Shown in pieces: positions 9,640 through 18,212 of a stretch of DNA of 64,000 nt. This stretch comes from Halobacteriovorax marinus SJ (GTDB lineage Bacteria > Bdellovibrionota > Bacteriovoracia > Bacteriovoracales > Bacteriovoracaceae): positions 2,790,001 to 2,854,000 of the forward strand of contig NC_016620.1 in NCBI RefSeq assembly GCF_000210915.2, given 5' to 3'. Within the stretch, counting starts at the first letter, position 1, and each line of letters begins with the position of its first letter. A program made the position numbers and the translations under genes. The notes beneath the pieces are model-generated. The model worked only from the letters and a program-made list of their open reading frames with translations. It searched no databases and had not been told where the DNA came from.

Positions 9640-9679
9640 TTCCCTCAAACTTCCGATAGAGGAAGAGGAATTGAGGGAA
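9640..9679 (+). promoter_or_regulatory. nested hairpin covering the ribosome site of the 9684 gene
   Basis: Outer arms TTCCCTCAA (9640-9648) and TTGAGGGAA (9671-9679) are perfect complements. An inner stem CTTCC/GGAAG (9650-9654, 9661-9665) closes a GATAGA loop. The right outer arm contains the only purine-rich ribosome-site candidate (GAGGGAAG) of the TTG-start gene at 9684. No T-run follows, so it looks more like an RBS-masking structure than a terminator. Confidence 0.55.
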
Positions 9680-9683
9680 GAAT

Positions 9684-10925
9684 TTGATAGTTCTAAAGAA
9701 GTTTAAAAACATTGTCCTGTGGCTACCATTTGTCATATTTGTATGTGTATTGTCGACCTATATACTCGCAAATTTCTATGGACCCTACCACCAGTACTGG
9801 GCCTCCCAATCACTTGAGAATATTCAAGAGAGATCAATTGCAAGTTCAATTGGAGATCTCGAATACGATGCGTATAGAGATTACTTTTTTCAAAATCAAT
9901 TTAATAAATATATTAATTATAAAATCGAATCAGAGATTTGGAGCAGCAATAAAGAGCAAAGTACTAGTGAGATTACGAGTGCCTACTCACAAGCTATAAA
10001 AGAGACCTTAGAGGGAGAAAATGCGAGTGAGAACTCTCTTGCTCAAGTCTTTCAAAGACATACACTTAAAACATTTATTAAGAAAATGCGCTCTCACTTA
10101 AAAAGTAAGAGCAATGCCAGTGGCGAGCTTCAAATTGATATTCACTTCATTCCACAATTTGAGCAGACCCTCAATTACAACACAGAACATTCTACAAATA
10201 ATTTAGTTAACGTCGACCAATTCAATTTAAAAAGAGAACTCGAATATAAAGAAAAGACTATTAGCGAGCAAATATTAAATTCTAAGATTCCCTCTTCACA
10301 CTCACGCTACCAATATAACGGTGGAACAATTAGCATCGTTTTAAATCTGGAAAAAGAAGGTAGCACAGAGATTCGATTTCGCCGTTTTTTTAAGGCCAAT
10401 AGTATGACTGAGCCAGATCTAAATATTCGCTCTAAAGAGTTTAAAGTAACGATGTTCCACTCTGTTTCATCTAAAGAATCTGATAACGACTATATAACAG
10501 TTGACCTCATAAAGAATTACAATACTCAAGAAGATACAATTGAAAAAGACAAAGTCATGATACATCTTGGTAAGATTCTCCCATCCATTAAAGAATCAGG
10601 AGTATGGGTAAAGAAACTTAGCGACACTAACAAGACTCCTACAATTACAAATGATTTCTATATTCATGGTAGATATAGTGCCCCTTCAGAGAATCTAAAA
10701 GTTAAAATGAAAGTTGATACCTTAGTTTACTCTCTAAAAGACAGGGAATTTTTAAAAGAATCAAAGTACTTTATTAAAATAACTTCTAGAGATCCAGCAA
10801 GTACAAATCCATATAGAGAAAGAGAAATTCTTAAAGAAAATTTTAGATTGAATACAATTCCAGAAGTAATCAAGAAATTAGAACTTGGTCATTTCTTATA
10901 CTCTAAGCAAGAAGGAGATCTCTAG
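9684..10925 (+). CDS. hypothetical membrane-anchored periplasmic protein
   Basis: A 413-residue protein with one N-terminal membrane segment (about residues 10-30, WLPFVIFVCVLSTYILANF) and a long polar remainder that should face the periplasm. I recognise no domain. The start is TTG at 9684, with GAGGGAAG upstream inside a predicted hairpin; no ATG is available near the membrane segment. The stop overlaps the start of the next gene by one base (TAGTG), so the phospholipase-D-like protein is translated together with it. The two may form one envelope or secreted unit. Confidence 0.75.
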   Translation: MIVLKKFKNIVLWLPFVIFVCVLSTYILANFYGPYHQYWASQSLENIQERSIASSIGDLEYDAYRDYFFQNQFNKYINYKIESEIWSSNKEQSTSEITSAYSQAIKETLEGENASENSLAQVFQRHTLKTFIKKMRSHLKSKSNASGELQIDIHFIPQFEQTLNYNTEHSTNNLVNVDQFNLKRELEYKEKTISEQILNSKIPSSHSRYQYNGGTISIVLNLEKEGSTEIRFRRFFKANSMTEPDLNIRSKEFKVTMFHSVSSKESDNDYITVDLIKNYNTQEDTIEKDKVMIHLGKILPSIKESGVWVKKLSDTNKTPTITNDFYIHGRYSAPSENLKVKMKVDTLVYSLKDREFLKESKYFIKITSRDPASTNPYREREILKENFRLNTIPEVIKKLELGHFLYSKQEGDL

Positions 10926-12793
10926 TGAATAGGTATCTCATACTCTTCTTATTCATGTTTAATATTAGTGCAGCGGAATTTCACCTCCAAGAGAGAATCC
11001 TTGCAAGAAGCTACTACCTAGAGAGCGCTCCACTCATATTTGATAATGATCAAATTAAAAATACTTCTATGTTTAAGAAGAATCTTATTTCTTTAGACAC
11101 TCAAAGAAATAAAAGGGCCAATTTATTAATCAATCGTCTTGCCCCCGTTCTTCCCTCAGAATTTTTAAAACCAATTATACATTGGAGATTAATAGAGCCA
11201 GATAGAAACAAACTAAATAGAACACTTAGTTTTATAATGCTATATAAGGCAAATATACTAAGAGATCACCTCCAGTATCCAAATCTTTCGGAGTCAGAAA
11301 AAGAGTCAGCTGAAAACCTTTTCAAAAAAACTTACCACCATAAGTTTTCAAAGGGCCAATCTCTTCACCTAACTTTAATTAAAGATTTTGAACAAAAATC
11401 AAACTTCATTACCAATTTTGAAAATACTGAAAACTTTATTACAGCGATAACTGAAACGACTCCCCTTTCAATTAACTTCAAAAAACATTCAGAGATAAAT
11501 CCATACTCACTAAACTTTGGTGGATACATTCCAGGTAATAAAATAACTTTCTTCAATAATGGGCCAACTACTAAAGAGAGAATAGAGACTTTAGTTGAAC
11601 AAGAGAATTACCTCAAATCAAACGGCGAGCATATTGCTTTAAGTAATGATCCAGTATTTAAAGAAACAAAGAAATTAATTGAAAAAGCGAAAGAGTCCAT
11701 TGTTATCAATATGGACAGAATTAGCGGTACAATTGGAGCCTCTTTCTACAAAGCTTTAAAAGAGAAAACGACTCGAGAGCTAAAGAGAAATCCTAACTTT
11801 AAAACAATTATTTTAACGAATTCCATATATAAAGAGAATTTAAATGCTGAACGTAACTCTTCTTTTATTATCTTAAACTCACCCACTCATTCACCCGTCA
11901 ATCACACTAGAGCAATTATAATCGACTCTAATTCCAGTTCACCAATGGCCCTTATAGGTTCAAAGAATTGGAGTGATCATCAAGGTGGCTACTTCCATGA
12001 CAATGATCTTCTAGTGGAAGGACCAGGTGCGGCCTTTATTCAACATACAATTCAAGAGGATATCTCTAACGCTCTTAGTGATCCGCAAAATAGAGTTTCG
12101 AGTACAATTCAAAGTGAAGTTTTGAATTTCATCAAAATTAAAAGAGAGAGCTATCCAATTATTGGTAAGCAAAGTATTCGCATTAGTGAAACAGATTCAT
12201 CAAAGAAATTAAGAACAACAAGAAACTTCATCATTGATATGATCAAAAAGGCACAGACCAATATCTATATGGAGCAACAGTATCTATATGATTCCTATAT
12301 TATAAACTCACTTATTAAGCGAAAATTAGAAGTACCCACTCTAGACATTCGTATCCTTGCTGATCACAGTGAGAGCATTGCTCTTGGAGGTCTTCCCAAT
12401 ACAATCTATCTTAGAGAACTAAAGCTTTATGGTATTGAAGTAAAGTCTCGTATGAATGTGACTTATAAGCAGTACCAGACAATGAATCACAGAAATACAA
12501 TTTCAGTTGATGGAAAAATCTTACTAACAGGCTCCAATACAATTTCACCTAAAGCGATGCAAGGAGATTCTAGAGAATTAAGTATCCAAATTTATGATAG
12601 CTCTGCTATCAAATCTTTTGACTCCAACTTTCTAATCTCTTGGAATAATCGTAATCAAGTAATGGATCTAGATATTCAAAATTTTCGCGCAAAGATTAAA
12701 AATGAAACTCTATCCAAAGAAATTTCATCATTAATAAACGCTGTTGCAGCAAGTTTTCTGAAGGCCAAAGACAAGCTACAAAATGATTTTTAG
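10925..12793 (+). CDS. secreted phospholipase-D-like protein with altered HKD motifs
   Basis: A 622-residue exported protein (signal peptide about 1-17, NISAA). It has two PLD-type half-sites. The first is HTRAIIID (His327, Arg329, Asp334) followed by GSKNWS; the second is HRNTISVD (His522, Asn524, Asp529) followed by GSNTIS. Canonical PLD enzymes have HxKx4D, so Lys is Arg in the first and Asn in the second motif. The fold is well supported; whether it hydrolyses phospholipid or nucleic acid is open. GTG start at 10925 with AAGGAG, coupled to the upstream membrane protein. Confidence 0.82.
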   Translation: MNRYLILFLFMFNISAAEFHLQERILARSYYLESAPLIFDNDQIKNTSMFKKNLISLDTQRNKRANLLINRLAPVLPSEFLKPIIHWRLIEPDRNKLNRTLSFIMLYKANILRDHLQYPNLSESEKESAENLFKKTYHHKFSKGQSLHLTLIKDFEQKSNFITNFENTENFITAITETTPLSINFKKHSEINPYSLNFGGYIPGNKITFFNNGPTTKERIETLVEQENYLKSNGEHIALSNDPVFKETKKLIEKAKESIVINMDRISGTIGASFYKALKEKTTRELKRNPNFKTIILTNSIYKENLNAERNSSFIILNSPTHSPVNHTRAIIIDSNSSSPMALIGSKNWSDHQGGYFHDNDLLVEGPGAAFIQHTIQEDISNALSDPQNRVSSTIQSEVLNFIKIKRESYPIIGKQSIRISETDSSKKLRTTRNFIIDMIKKAQTNIYMEQQYLYDSYIINSLIKRKLEVPTLDIRILADHSESIALGGLPNTIYLRELKLYGIEVKSRMNVTYKQYQTMNHRNTISVDGKILLTGSNTISPKAMQGDSRELSIQIYDSSAIKSFDSNFLISWNNRNQVMDLDIQNFRAKIKNETLSKEISSLINAVAASFLKAKDKLQNDF

Positions 12794-12799
12794 AGAAAG

Positions 12800-13087
12800 C
12801 TACTTAGCTGCTGAAACGTCGCAACCAGTATCTCCACCTTGGAGTTGAAAGGCTTCTTGCTTGGGCTTTGCCAGCTTCTCTTTTAACTCTTCCTCTGTTT
12901 CACAGGACTCATCATCTACTTTCTTTAAATCAGAGAAGTCATCTTTCACTGCCATTGAGTTAGATTTTTTAGAGAAGTCATAATTTGGAGTTTCTTTTTT
13001 TACTGAGTTCACACTCTTAGAAGCAATAGGAGCTTCCTTATTACAACTCACTAATAAAAGAGTAAAAAGTAAAAAAAATTTCTTCAT
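12800..13087 (-). CDS. small lipoprotein
   Basis: A 95-residue protein with a clear lipoprotein signal: a Lys-Lys start, a hydrophobic core, and lipobox LVSC at residues 13-16 (Cys16 after the signal). The mature part is short, charged and low-complexity, with two Cys near the C-terminal half (ESCETEEE, DTGCD). I chose ATG 13087, which gives a proper signal peptide, over a longer frame to 13114 that would overlap the SDR gene. It lies eight bases after the SDR stop, so the two are probably cotranscribed. Function unknown. Confidence 0.75.
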   Translation of the reverse strand: MKKFFLLFTLLLVSCNKEAPIASKSVNSVKKETPNYDFSKKSNSMAVKDDFSDLKKVDDESCETEEELKEKLAKPKQEAFQLQGGDTGCDVSAAK

Positions 13088-13094
13088 ATAAACC

Positions 13095-13838
13095 CTACTT
13101 ACTATAATTTGCAAATGGTAGCTGCATAAAAAAGCGATACATCCACCTAGGAAGTCTCTCCAGTATAAACATAACCGTCTTCATTTGCCATGGAAAAACA
13201 AAGAGAGGAAGCTTTCTGTCTAAGGCTTTTTTAATTTTTCTTGCGGCTTTTTCACTACTCATAAGCCAAGGCATACTATGGTCATTTTTTTGAGTTAGAG
13301 GTGTATCAATAAAACCAGGTGCAATACAACTGACCTTTATATTCTCAGAGTGAAGATCCATACTGAAAGACTCACATAACTTCAAAACTGCGGCCTTAGA
13401 AGCTGAGTACGAAGACGCTCCCGGCAGTCCCACCATTCCAGCAACACTAGCAATGGCTGCAATATGACCTCTTTTATTAGGAAGCATATTCTTCAAGGCT
13501 CCTTCAAAAGAGTTGAGAACACCTAAGACATTTATATTAATCACATCTCTTGCTGCTTCAAAGTTTGGAGTTCTCGTCTTACTTCCAACACTCCTTCCAG
13601 CACTGGCAACTAAGAGATCTAGTTCGCCTTTACTAAAATCATCAATGGCCGCTAGGACTTCATCTCTATTTGTAACATCAACTTTATAACAAGTTAGATT
13701 CTTATATTTTTCATTTGCTCCAGACTCAACTTTAGATAAATCACGACCACAGATCGCAACCTGATGCCCCTCTTCTAAGTAAATCTTTGCAAGAGACCAA
13801 CCAATACCTGTCGTCCCCCCAGTGATAAAAACTTTCAT
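13095..13838 (-). CDS. short-chain dehydrogenase/reductase
   Basis: A 247-residue classical SDR. The NAD(P)-binding TGGTTGIG is at the N-terminus; the NAG-type motif is changed to ASAGRSVG; the active-site YSASK and the preceding Ser (AIASVAGM) are intact; PGFIDTPLT follows. The substrate is unknown. The start is ATG 13838 with AAAGGA upstream, which places the Rossmann motif right at the beginning; the frame is open to 13883. Divergent from the TauE/SafE gene and followed by the small lipoprotein. Confidence 0.88.
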   Translation of the reverse strand: MKVFITGGTTGIGWSLAKIYLEEGHQVAICGRDLSKVESGANEKYKNLTCYKVDVTNRDEVLAAIDDFSKGELDLLVASAGRSVGSKTRTPNFEAARDVININVLGVLNSFEGALKNMLPNKRGHIAAIASVAGMVGLPGASSYSASKAAVLKLCESFSMDLHSENIKVSCIAPGFIDTPLTQKNDHSMPWLMSSEKAARKIKKALDRKLPLFVFPWQMKTVMFILERLPRWMYRFFMQLPFANYSK

Positions 13839-13918
13839 ACACAATCCTTTATACCATTCTATCAATCTTATTAGATGTGACAACTGTACAAGCTTACAAG
13901 ATCACTATAAGATTAACT

Positions 13919-14740
13919 ATGCTAATTCTCGGTCTTATTGTTACAGGTATTTTCGTAGGTCTTCTCTCAACTTTCTTTGGAGTTGGTGGTGGTATCCTTA
14001 TCGTACCGACTCTCTACACGTTTTTTAGCTTCCTACCTGCTCAGGTGGTAATTGCAACCTCTTTAACTCTTATCTTCTTCAACTCCACTAGAAATACATA
14101 TAACTTTACAAAAGCAGGCGTAAAACCAAATTTTAAGTTCGTTGCCCCCATTGCACTTGCTATGCTTATTGGAGTCATCGTTGGAGGAAGACTCGCCCTT
14201 ATTCTTGATGCAAAAACTATTAAACTCATTTTTAGTATTTTTGTTTTCATCATTGCTATCAGAAATATTTTCAACAAAAATAAAGTAGCTGATCATAATA
14301 ACTGGAGTCCAAAGTTTACATTTAAAACAATTTCCCTAGGGACACTTACCGGACTAGTAGGAGGACTCATTTCTGGCCTCACAGGACTTGGTGGCGGCGC
14401 TGTACTAATTCCCCTTTTTATACTCATACTCGATATCCCCTTTAAAAAACTCTCCGTCCACAGCAACGCCTGCATGGTGGTCGGAACATTTACTGGAATG
14501 CTCACCTACCTCATCCAACCGACTCCAACATTCGTTTTCAACTATAGAATTTTAGAAATGGGACAAGTCGGTTACGTTAACTTTTCAATAGTCATCGCAC
14601 TATTCATTGGCTCAAGCCTCTCTTCTAAGTTAGGAGTCAACCTCACTCAGAAAGTTAGCCCACAAGTGGCGAATATGCTCTTCAGCATACTGCTGATGGT
14701 CATTTCAATAAAAACATTTGTATCTTCTCAATTATTTTAA
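13919..14740 (+). CDS. TauE/SafE-family permease
   Basis: Integral membrane protein of the sulfite/organosulfonate exporter family, about eight membrane helices in 273 residues. The two family repeats are visible: LLSTFFGVGGGILIVPTL near the N-terminus and LISGLTGLGGGAVLIPL in the middle. The transported anion is unknown. I take ATG 13919, since a TATAAG hexamer seven bases upstream would give a leaderless message and the protein then starts with its first helix. A GTG at 13877 in the same frame is the alternative. The stop is 63 bases before tRNA-Asp. Confidence 0.85.
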   Translation: MLILGLIVTGIFVGLLSTFFGVGGGILIVPTLYTFFSFLPAQVVIATSLTLIFFNSTRNTYNFTKAGVKPNFKFVAPIALAMLIGVIVGGRLALILDAKTIKLIFSIFVFIIAIRNIFNKNKVADHNNWSPKFTFKTISLGTLTGLVGGLISGLTGLGGGAVLIPLFILILDIPFKKLSVHSNACMVVGTFTGMLTYLIQPTPTFVFNYRILEMGQVGYVNFSIVIALFIGSSLSSKLGVNLTQKVSPQVANMLFSILLMVISIKTFVSSQLF

Positions 14741-14758
14741 AAAAAGATCATTTTCATA

Positions 14759-14787
14759 TTGACTCTACGACCAGAAATACTTATATT
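14759..14787 (+). promoter_or_regulatory. sigma70-type promoter of tRNA-Asp
   Basis: TTGACT (14759-14764), a 17-base spacer, then TATATT (14782-14787). It is 16 bases before the first base of the mature tRNA, as expected for a primary transcript with a short leader. Confidence 0.8.
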
Positions 14788-14803
14788 AAATCTCACGAAA
14801 TGC

Positions 14804-14880
14804 GGGGGAGTAGTTAAGTTGGTTATAACGTCGCCCTGTCACGGCGAAGGCCGCGGGTTCGAGTCCCGTCTCTCCCGCCA
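14804..14880 (+). tRNA. tRNA-Asp(GTC)
   Basis: A full cloverleaf can be drawn. The acceptor GGGGGAG pairs with CTCTCCC (one G-T). The D stem is GTTA/TAAC. The anticodon stem TCGCC/GGCGA encloses the loop CTGTCAC, giving anticodon GTC. The variable loop is AGGCC; the T stem GCGGG/CCCGT has loop TTCGAGT; the discriminator is G and CCA is encoded. It decodes GAC and GAT. It has its own promoter and terminator. Confidence 0.97.
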
Positions 14881-14916
14881 TTTTATACTTGATCAGATAC
14901 CAACTATCATGATCAT

Positions 14917-14948
14917 AAAAAAGCCCAGTTTAACGACTGGGCTTTTTT
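14917..14948 (+). terminator. intrinsic terminator of tRNA-Asp
   Basis: AGCCCAGT (14922-14929) pairs with ACTGGGCT (14936-14943) around a six-base loop. The stem is preceded by a run of A and followed by a run of T. Confidence 0.93.
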
Positions 14949-15258
14949 GTTTCTAGACTCAAATCAATCAAAACCATATACATCAAGACTCAAAAGTTGC
15001 TTAAAAATAGGAGAAGTTAATGATCAAATAGAGGTGAAGCTTATTAAATTTATTCTATCAACTTCTGAAAGTAGCGGCGAATTGATTAAAGAAATACATA
15101 CGGAATTAAATACACTGCAAAGACTTCGAGGTAGAGGAAAAGCCCATGGTAACTGGCAAGTTCCAGATGGGTCTTTGATTGAAGATGCCGAGAATAGATT
15201 AATCAGAGTAATTAATGCTCTAACAAAACTCAAAGAACATCTAGAAAAGATTAACTAA
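14947..15258 (+). CDS. short open frame next to tRNA-Asp, possible remnant
   Basis: An open frame of 103 codons with no ATG. Its first start-type codon (TTG 14947) lies in the T-run of the tRNA terminator; a GTG at 15034 would be a better start but has no good ribosome site. The last half has a protein-like, charged helical pattern and an R-x5-H arrangement (RGRGKAHGN) of the sort seen in HEPN RNases. It overlaps the convergent 15241 gene by 18 bases. It could be the 3' remnant of a gene inserted beside the tRNA, or a small real gene; I cannot decide. Confidence 0.35.
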   Translation: MFLDSNQSKPYTSRLKSCLKIGEVNDQIEVKLIKFILSTSESSGELIKEIHTELNTLQRLRGRGKAHGNWQVPDGSLIEDAENRLIRVINALTKLKEHLEKIN

Positions 15259-16467
15259 AACGATAACACCTAGTAAAAATACAAAGGAAAATCTAAAGTT
15301 CTCAAAAATCAAAATCAGTAGTCCCTCAAAAAAAGTTGGAAGTCTCTTATCTTCTTGCCGGTATTTCGTCTCTACAAGATTCTGAGATCTATTTGAAAGG
15401 CTAGGCCATTCCTCCTCTATCAAACTATCCTCTTTAAAAACATGAGGTTCAGACTCCTTACAGTCTTCTATAGTAACACTGACAGCCTTCATTTCTTCAA
15501 TAACTGACTCAATATTTCTTTTTGGTATCTCAGCCTTGACCACACTATTAACAAGGTGTCTTGAATTGCCCCATCTTGAAATATCGACAGCATCATTTTG
15601 CTTTTCTACTTTTCTTTCTTCGACTGGCGTCGCTCTTATTTTTTTCACTTCCTTTCGGTTAGAATCTTTTTCCCTCTCTATTCCCTCGATATAAAACCCT
15701 GTCCCTTCTAGGTCTCTACTAGAGACATCTCCCCTTGGAATCAATATCCCAACAGACTTCTTACGACCAATCCTTCTCTTACAATCATTTAGTAACTGCT
15801 GCTGCTCTTCAACCATTAGAACTCTATTAGGTATATCTGGAAATTTAGGAACTAGAATGGCTATAATTTGAAGACTTTTACTATTTAGATATCTTATTTT
15901 CTTCGGACACAGAGAGCTCGAAACAATAGCCTCTAGGGCAACTTTCCCCTTTCTATTCTCACTAACTAAGTCCGCGATGACGTCAACGATCTTCATTCCT
16001 TTCTCTAATTTTTGAGACTCAGAAAAAGACATCTCACCTCTAGGATTTCTATATTTAACAGTATAGCCTTGACTAGATCCTGGCTTTATACACTTCAGTT
16101 CACTCAACTGCGTTAGTGCTATTTTGAAAAACTGGTGTTCATAGGACTCATTACTTCCAAGAGGCGGCTCTTTTGAGTTTTTCTTCAGTCTAAAAAAAGG
16201 GCCATTTTTACTCGTCGATTGACTCACTCGAATATCTTTTGAGCCAGGTAAGTACAAGCATCGATCTTTTAGCTCTTTCTCTGAGCTATTGTTAATCTGA
16301 AGTAAGTTATGAAGTACTCCACTTTTCACTTGCTCTGCAGAAACAAGAAACTCTCGACTTTGATACCTAAGTGATGCATGTAGCAGTGAGTACTTAGCTT
16401 TTTTCTTTTTAAACTTAACGGAATAGCCCAAATGATCTCCTTGATAAGGACTAATCACATATATCAT
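15241..16467 (-). CDS. CoiA-nuclease-like protein with C-terminal membrane segment
   Basis: A 408-residue protein (start ATG 16467; numbering below counts from a TTG two codons earlier). The middle resembles the competence CoiA / PD-(D/E)XK nuclease pattern: ESYEHQFFK (Glu109, His113, Lys117), then IVDVIADL (Asp164), then ALEAIVSSS (Glu181) and an IIAILVP strand. The usual Gln/Lys after the last Glu is absent, so catalysis is doubtful. The C-terminus has a hydrophobic tail (about 385-409) that could anchor it in the membrane. No ribosome site is seen. Function not known; the nuclease reading is an inference from spacing of a few residues. Confidence 0.6.
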   Translation of the reverse strand: MIYVISPYQGDHLGYSVKFKKKKAKYSLLHASLRYQSREFLVSAEQVKSGVLHNLLQINNSSEKELKDRCLYLPGSKDIRVSQSTSKNGPFFRLKKNSKEPPLGSNESYEHQFFKIALTQLSELKCIKPGSSQGYTVKYRNPRGEMSFSESQKLEKGMKIVDVIADLVSENRKGKVALEAIVSSSLCPKKIRYLNSKSLQIIAILVPKFPDIPNRVLMVEEQQQLLNDCKRRIGRKKSVGILIPRGDVSSRDLEGTGFYIEGIEREKDSNRKEVKKIRATPVEERKVEKQNDAVDISRWGNSRHLVNSVVKAEIPKRNIESVIEEMKAVSVTIEDCKESEPHVFKEDSLIEEEWPSLSNRSQNLVETKYRQEDKRLPTFFEGLLILIFENFRFSFVFLLGVIVLVNLF

Positions 16468-16631
16468 ACTCAAAATTTTTCACAACAAAAAAACAACACA
16501 TCGCAACAAGAAAAACAAATAAAGTAAGACGTACTATCGTTATGTTAGAGATTTCGTATTACCGGTATCGAATCTTTAATATCCCCGCCAATTTAAATAC
16601 AAAATTGGAAAAAGTTATAAGACACCGCCAA

Positions 16632-17072
16632 CTACTGTATTCCGATATAAACTTTTACGGAATTTGGCCCATCATAAAGTTCAAAATCTGTTTTATAAAG
16701 ACGCTTAAACTCTGAATCTTCATCAGAGAAGTAATTCCAAATATCAGTCCATACTTGAATCACGGCCTGTGGCATTTCACCTTGTGCAGTAAAAACAAGG
16801 TATTTTCCTGCTTCTATCGCCACAGCTTCTGTTCCATCAACTTTCTTTTCTGAGGCGGCCGTTACATTAAACTCGCCAGAGTGATCAGACTCATAGGATG
16901 AATAAATTCCATAGACAAGTTCTTCTTTATTAAGGAGAGGAGCAACTTCTGAATAAAAGCTTCCCCATAGATTTCCTATTTTCGCAGTCTCTTGGTTCAT
17001 CTCATTTTCATTCTTAGTACGGATCGTGAGGCCATAGACTAATTTTAATTCATTAATTGTTTCTACTTTCAT
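16632..17072 (-). CDS. GyrI-like effector-binding domain protein
   Basis: A 146-residue stand-alone GyrI-like / AraC effector-binding domain: an N-terminal strand, GNLWGSFYSEV, YGIYSSYESD, a central strand GKYLVFTAQGEMPQAV and the end FELYDG. Such domains bind small hydrophobic or amphipathic molecules, and some act as gyrase-inhibitor or hydrolase-type proteins. No DNA-binding domain is fused. The ATG at 17072 is preceded by AAAGG. The 158-base gap to the CoiA-like gene contains only an inverted repeat (CCAATTT/AAATTGG, 16588-16608). Confidence 0.8.
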   Translation of the reverse strand: MKVETINELKLVYGLTIRTKNENEMNQETAKIGNLWGSFYSEVAPLLNKEELVYGIYSSYESDHSGEFNVTAASEKKVDGTEAVAIEAGKYLVFTAQGEMPQAVIQVWTDIWNYFSDEDSEFKRLYKTDFELYDGPNSVKVYIGIQ

Positions 17073-17108
17073 TGAATTAACCTTTTGATCACTCGAAAGA
17101 CTAGTGAT

Positions 17109-17561
17109 CTACTTGTAGCCCTTTTGAGCGAGTATTTTACTTAGTGAATTGGCGAAGTTTTCTTTGTCCTTAGCACCAAAAGGTTCAGGACCTCCAGTTA
17201 CAACTCCACTATCTCTTAAGTCTTTCATAAAATCACGCATAGAGAGCCTCTCACCTATATTCTCATCATCGTATAGCTCTCCACGAGGATTTATTGCCAC
17301 AGTTCCTTTTTCCACAACTTGAGCAGCAAGTGGAATATCTGCTGTAACCACTAAATCTTCTGGAGCAATATGGTTCGCAATATACATGTCAGCAACATCG
17401 TCGCCGCTTTCAACTTTTACAAATGAGATCAGCTTATGAAAAGGAACATTCATATAAGAATTCGCTACCAGACAAATAGGAATCTCCAAACGAAGGCAGC
17501 TCTTAAATAAAAGCTCCTTTACAATTTTGGGACAAGCATCTGCATCAACCCAAATTTTCAT
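17109..17561 (-). CDS. YaiI/YqxD (DUF188) family protein
   Basis: A 150-residue protein with the family start IWVDADACPKIVKELL, the middle GDDVADMYIA and the strand VTADIPLAAQVVEKG, resembling PIN-like nuclease folds with conserved Asp residues. The biochemical role is not established. I place the start at ATG 17561, which has AGAGGAG five bases upstream; a TTG at 17579 is less likely. Confidence 0.9.
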   Translation of the reverse strand: MKIWVDADACPKIVKELLFKSCLRLEIPICLVANSYMNVPFHKLISFVKVESGDDVADMYIANHIAPEDLVVTADIPLAAQVVEKGTVAINPRGELYDDENIGERLSMRDFMKDLRDSGVVTGGPEPFGAKDKENFANSLSKILAQKGYK

Positions 17562-17731
17562 ATAACTCCTCTCAAGCATCAGTAAAGTCCTCTAAACGTT
17601 TTTAAACTATAACAAATAGAAGCTGAAAATTACAATTTATCGATTCACATTATAAATCCTCTTATGGTACTTCATAGTTTCAAGATAACTCTTCCCTCTA
17701 ACTTTAGAGAAGCACATAAGGCACAAAACTA

Positions 17732-18019
17732 ATGAAAAAAATATTTAATCTTACAGCTCCAAATAAGAAACCAGAGCGCCAGGCTGACTCCGTAAAATAT
17801 GAAATAAAGAAATACATAAAGAGAGAGCGCCGCAAAGAACTCCCAGAGGGACATAGCTGTTGGGAGCTTGATTGTAAAATTGGCAAAGATCAAAACCAAG
17901 CACAAGTAATAACACCAGATAGGTTCAGCTCAATGATCGATGAGTTTGTAGCTCAAGGGTGTGAATCTATTTACGTCGAAGTTCTAAGTCGTGCGGGACA
18001 TAGACCAAAGAAAAAATAA
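17732..18019 (+). CDS. DUF6172-like small protein
   Basis: A 95-residue basic protein resembling the DUF6172 family: N-terminal KKIFNLTAPNKK, then a Lys/Arg-rich KYIKRERRKELPEGHSCWELDCKIG and the end YVEVLSRAGHRPKKK. Function unknown; the charge pattern suggests nucleic-acid or ribosome association but nothing proves it. ATG 17732 has AAGG ten bases upstream. Two hairpins follow (18066-18123). Confidence 0.75.
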   Translation: MKKIFNLTAPNKKPERQADSVKYEIKKYIKRERRKELPEGHSCWELDCKIGKDQNQAQVITPDRFSSMIDEFVAQGCESIYVEVLSRAGHRPKKK

Positions 18020-18065
18020 GATTAAAGCTTGTCTCTTACATAACAATTATATATAAACACTTTAT

Positions 18066-18089
18066 CAAATATCTCTCCGGAGATATTTG
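18066..18089. repeat. perfect 10-bp inverted repeat
   Basis: CAAATATCTC and GAGATATTTG are perfect complements around a TCCG tetraloop. It lies four bases before a classical terminator, so the transcript would carry two hairpins in tandem. Confidence 0.75.
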
Positions 18090-18092
18090 TAG

Positions 18093-18123
18093 AAAAGCCA
18101 GGGTTAACCCACTCTGGCTTTTT
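18093..18123 (+). terminator. intrinsic terminator of the DUF6172-like gene
   Basis: AAAAGCCAG pairs with CTGGCTTTT (arms 18093-18101 and 18114-18122). The stem ends in the T-run of the right arm. Confidence 0.8.
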
Positions 18124-18212
18124 GTATTTCTAAAACTTCCTTGATAAAAACCAAATATAATCAAACTACTCACTAAAGTATTCAATTTCTCTTACTAATT
18201 TATAAAAGTGAG

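Noticed and set aside
9640-9679. Intrinsic terminator after def
   Set aside because: The stem is good but no T-run follows on the plus strand, and the right arm holds the next gene's ribosome site.
14804-14880. tRNA end repeated as an att site of an integrated element
   Set aside because: I found no second copy of the tRNA 3' end in the downstream 3 kb, and no integrase gene is present.
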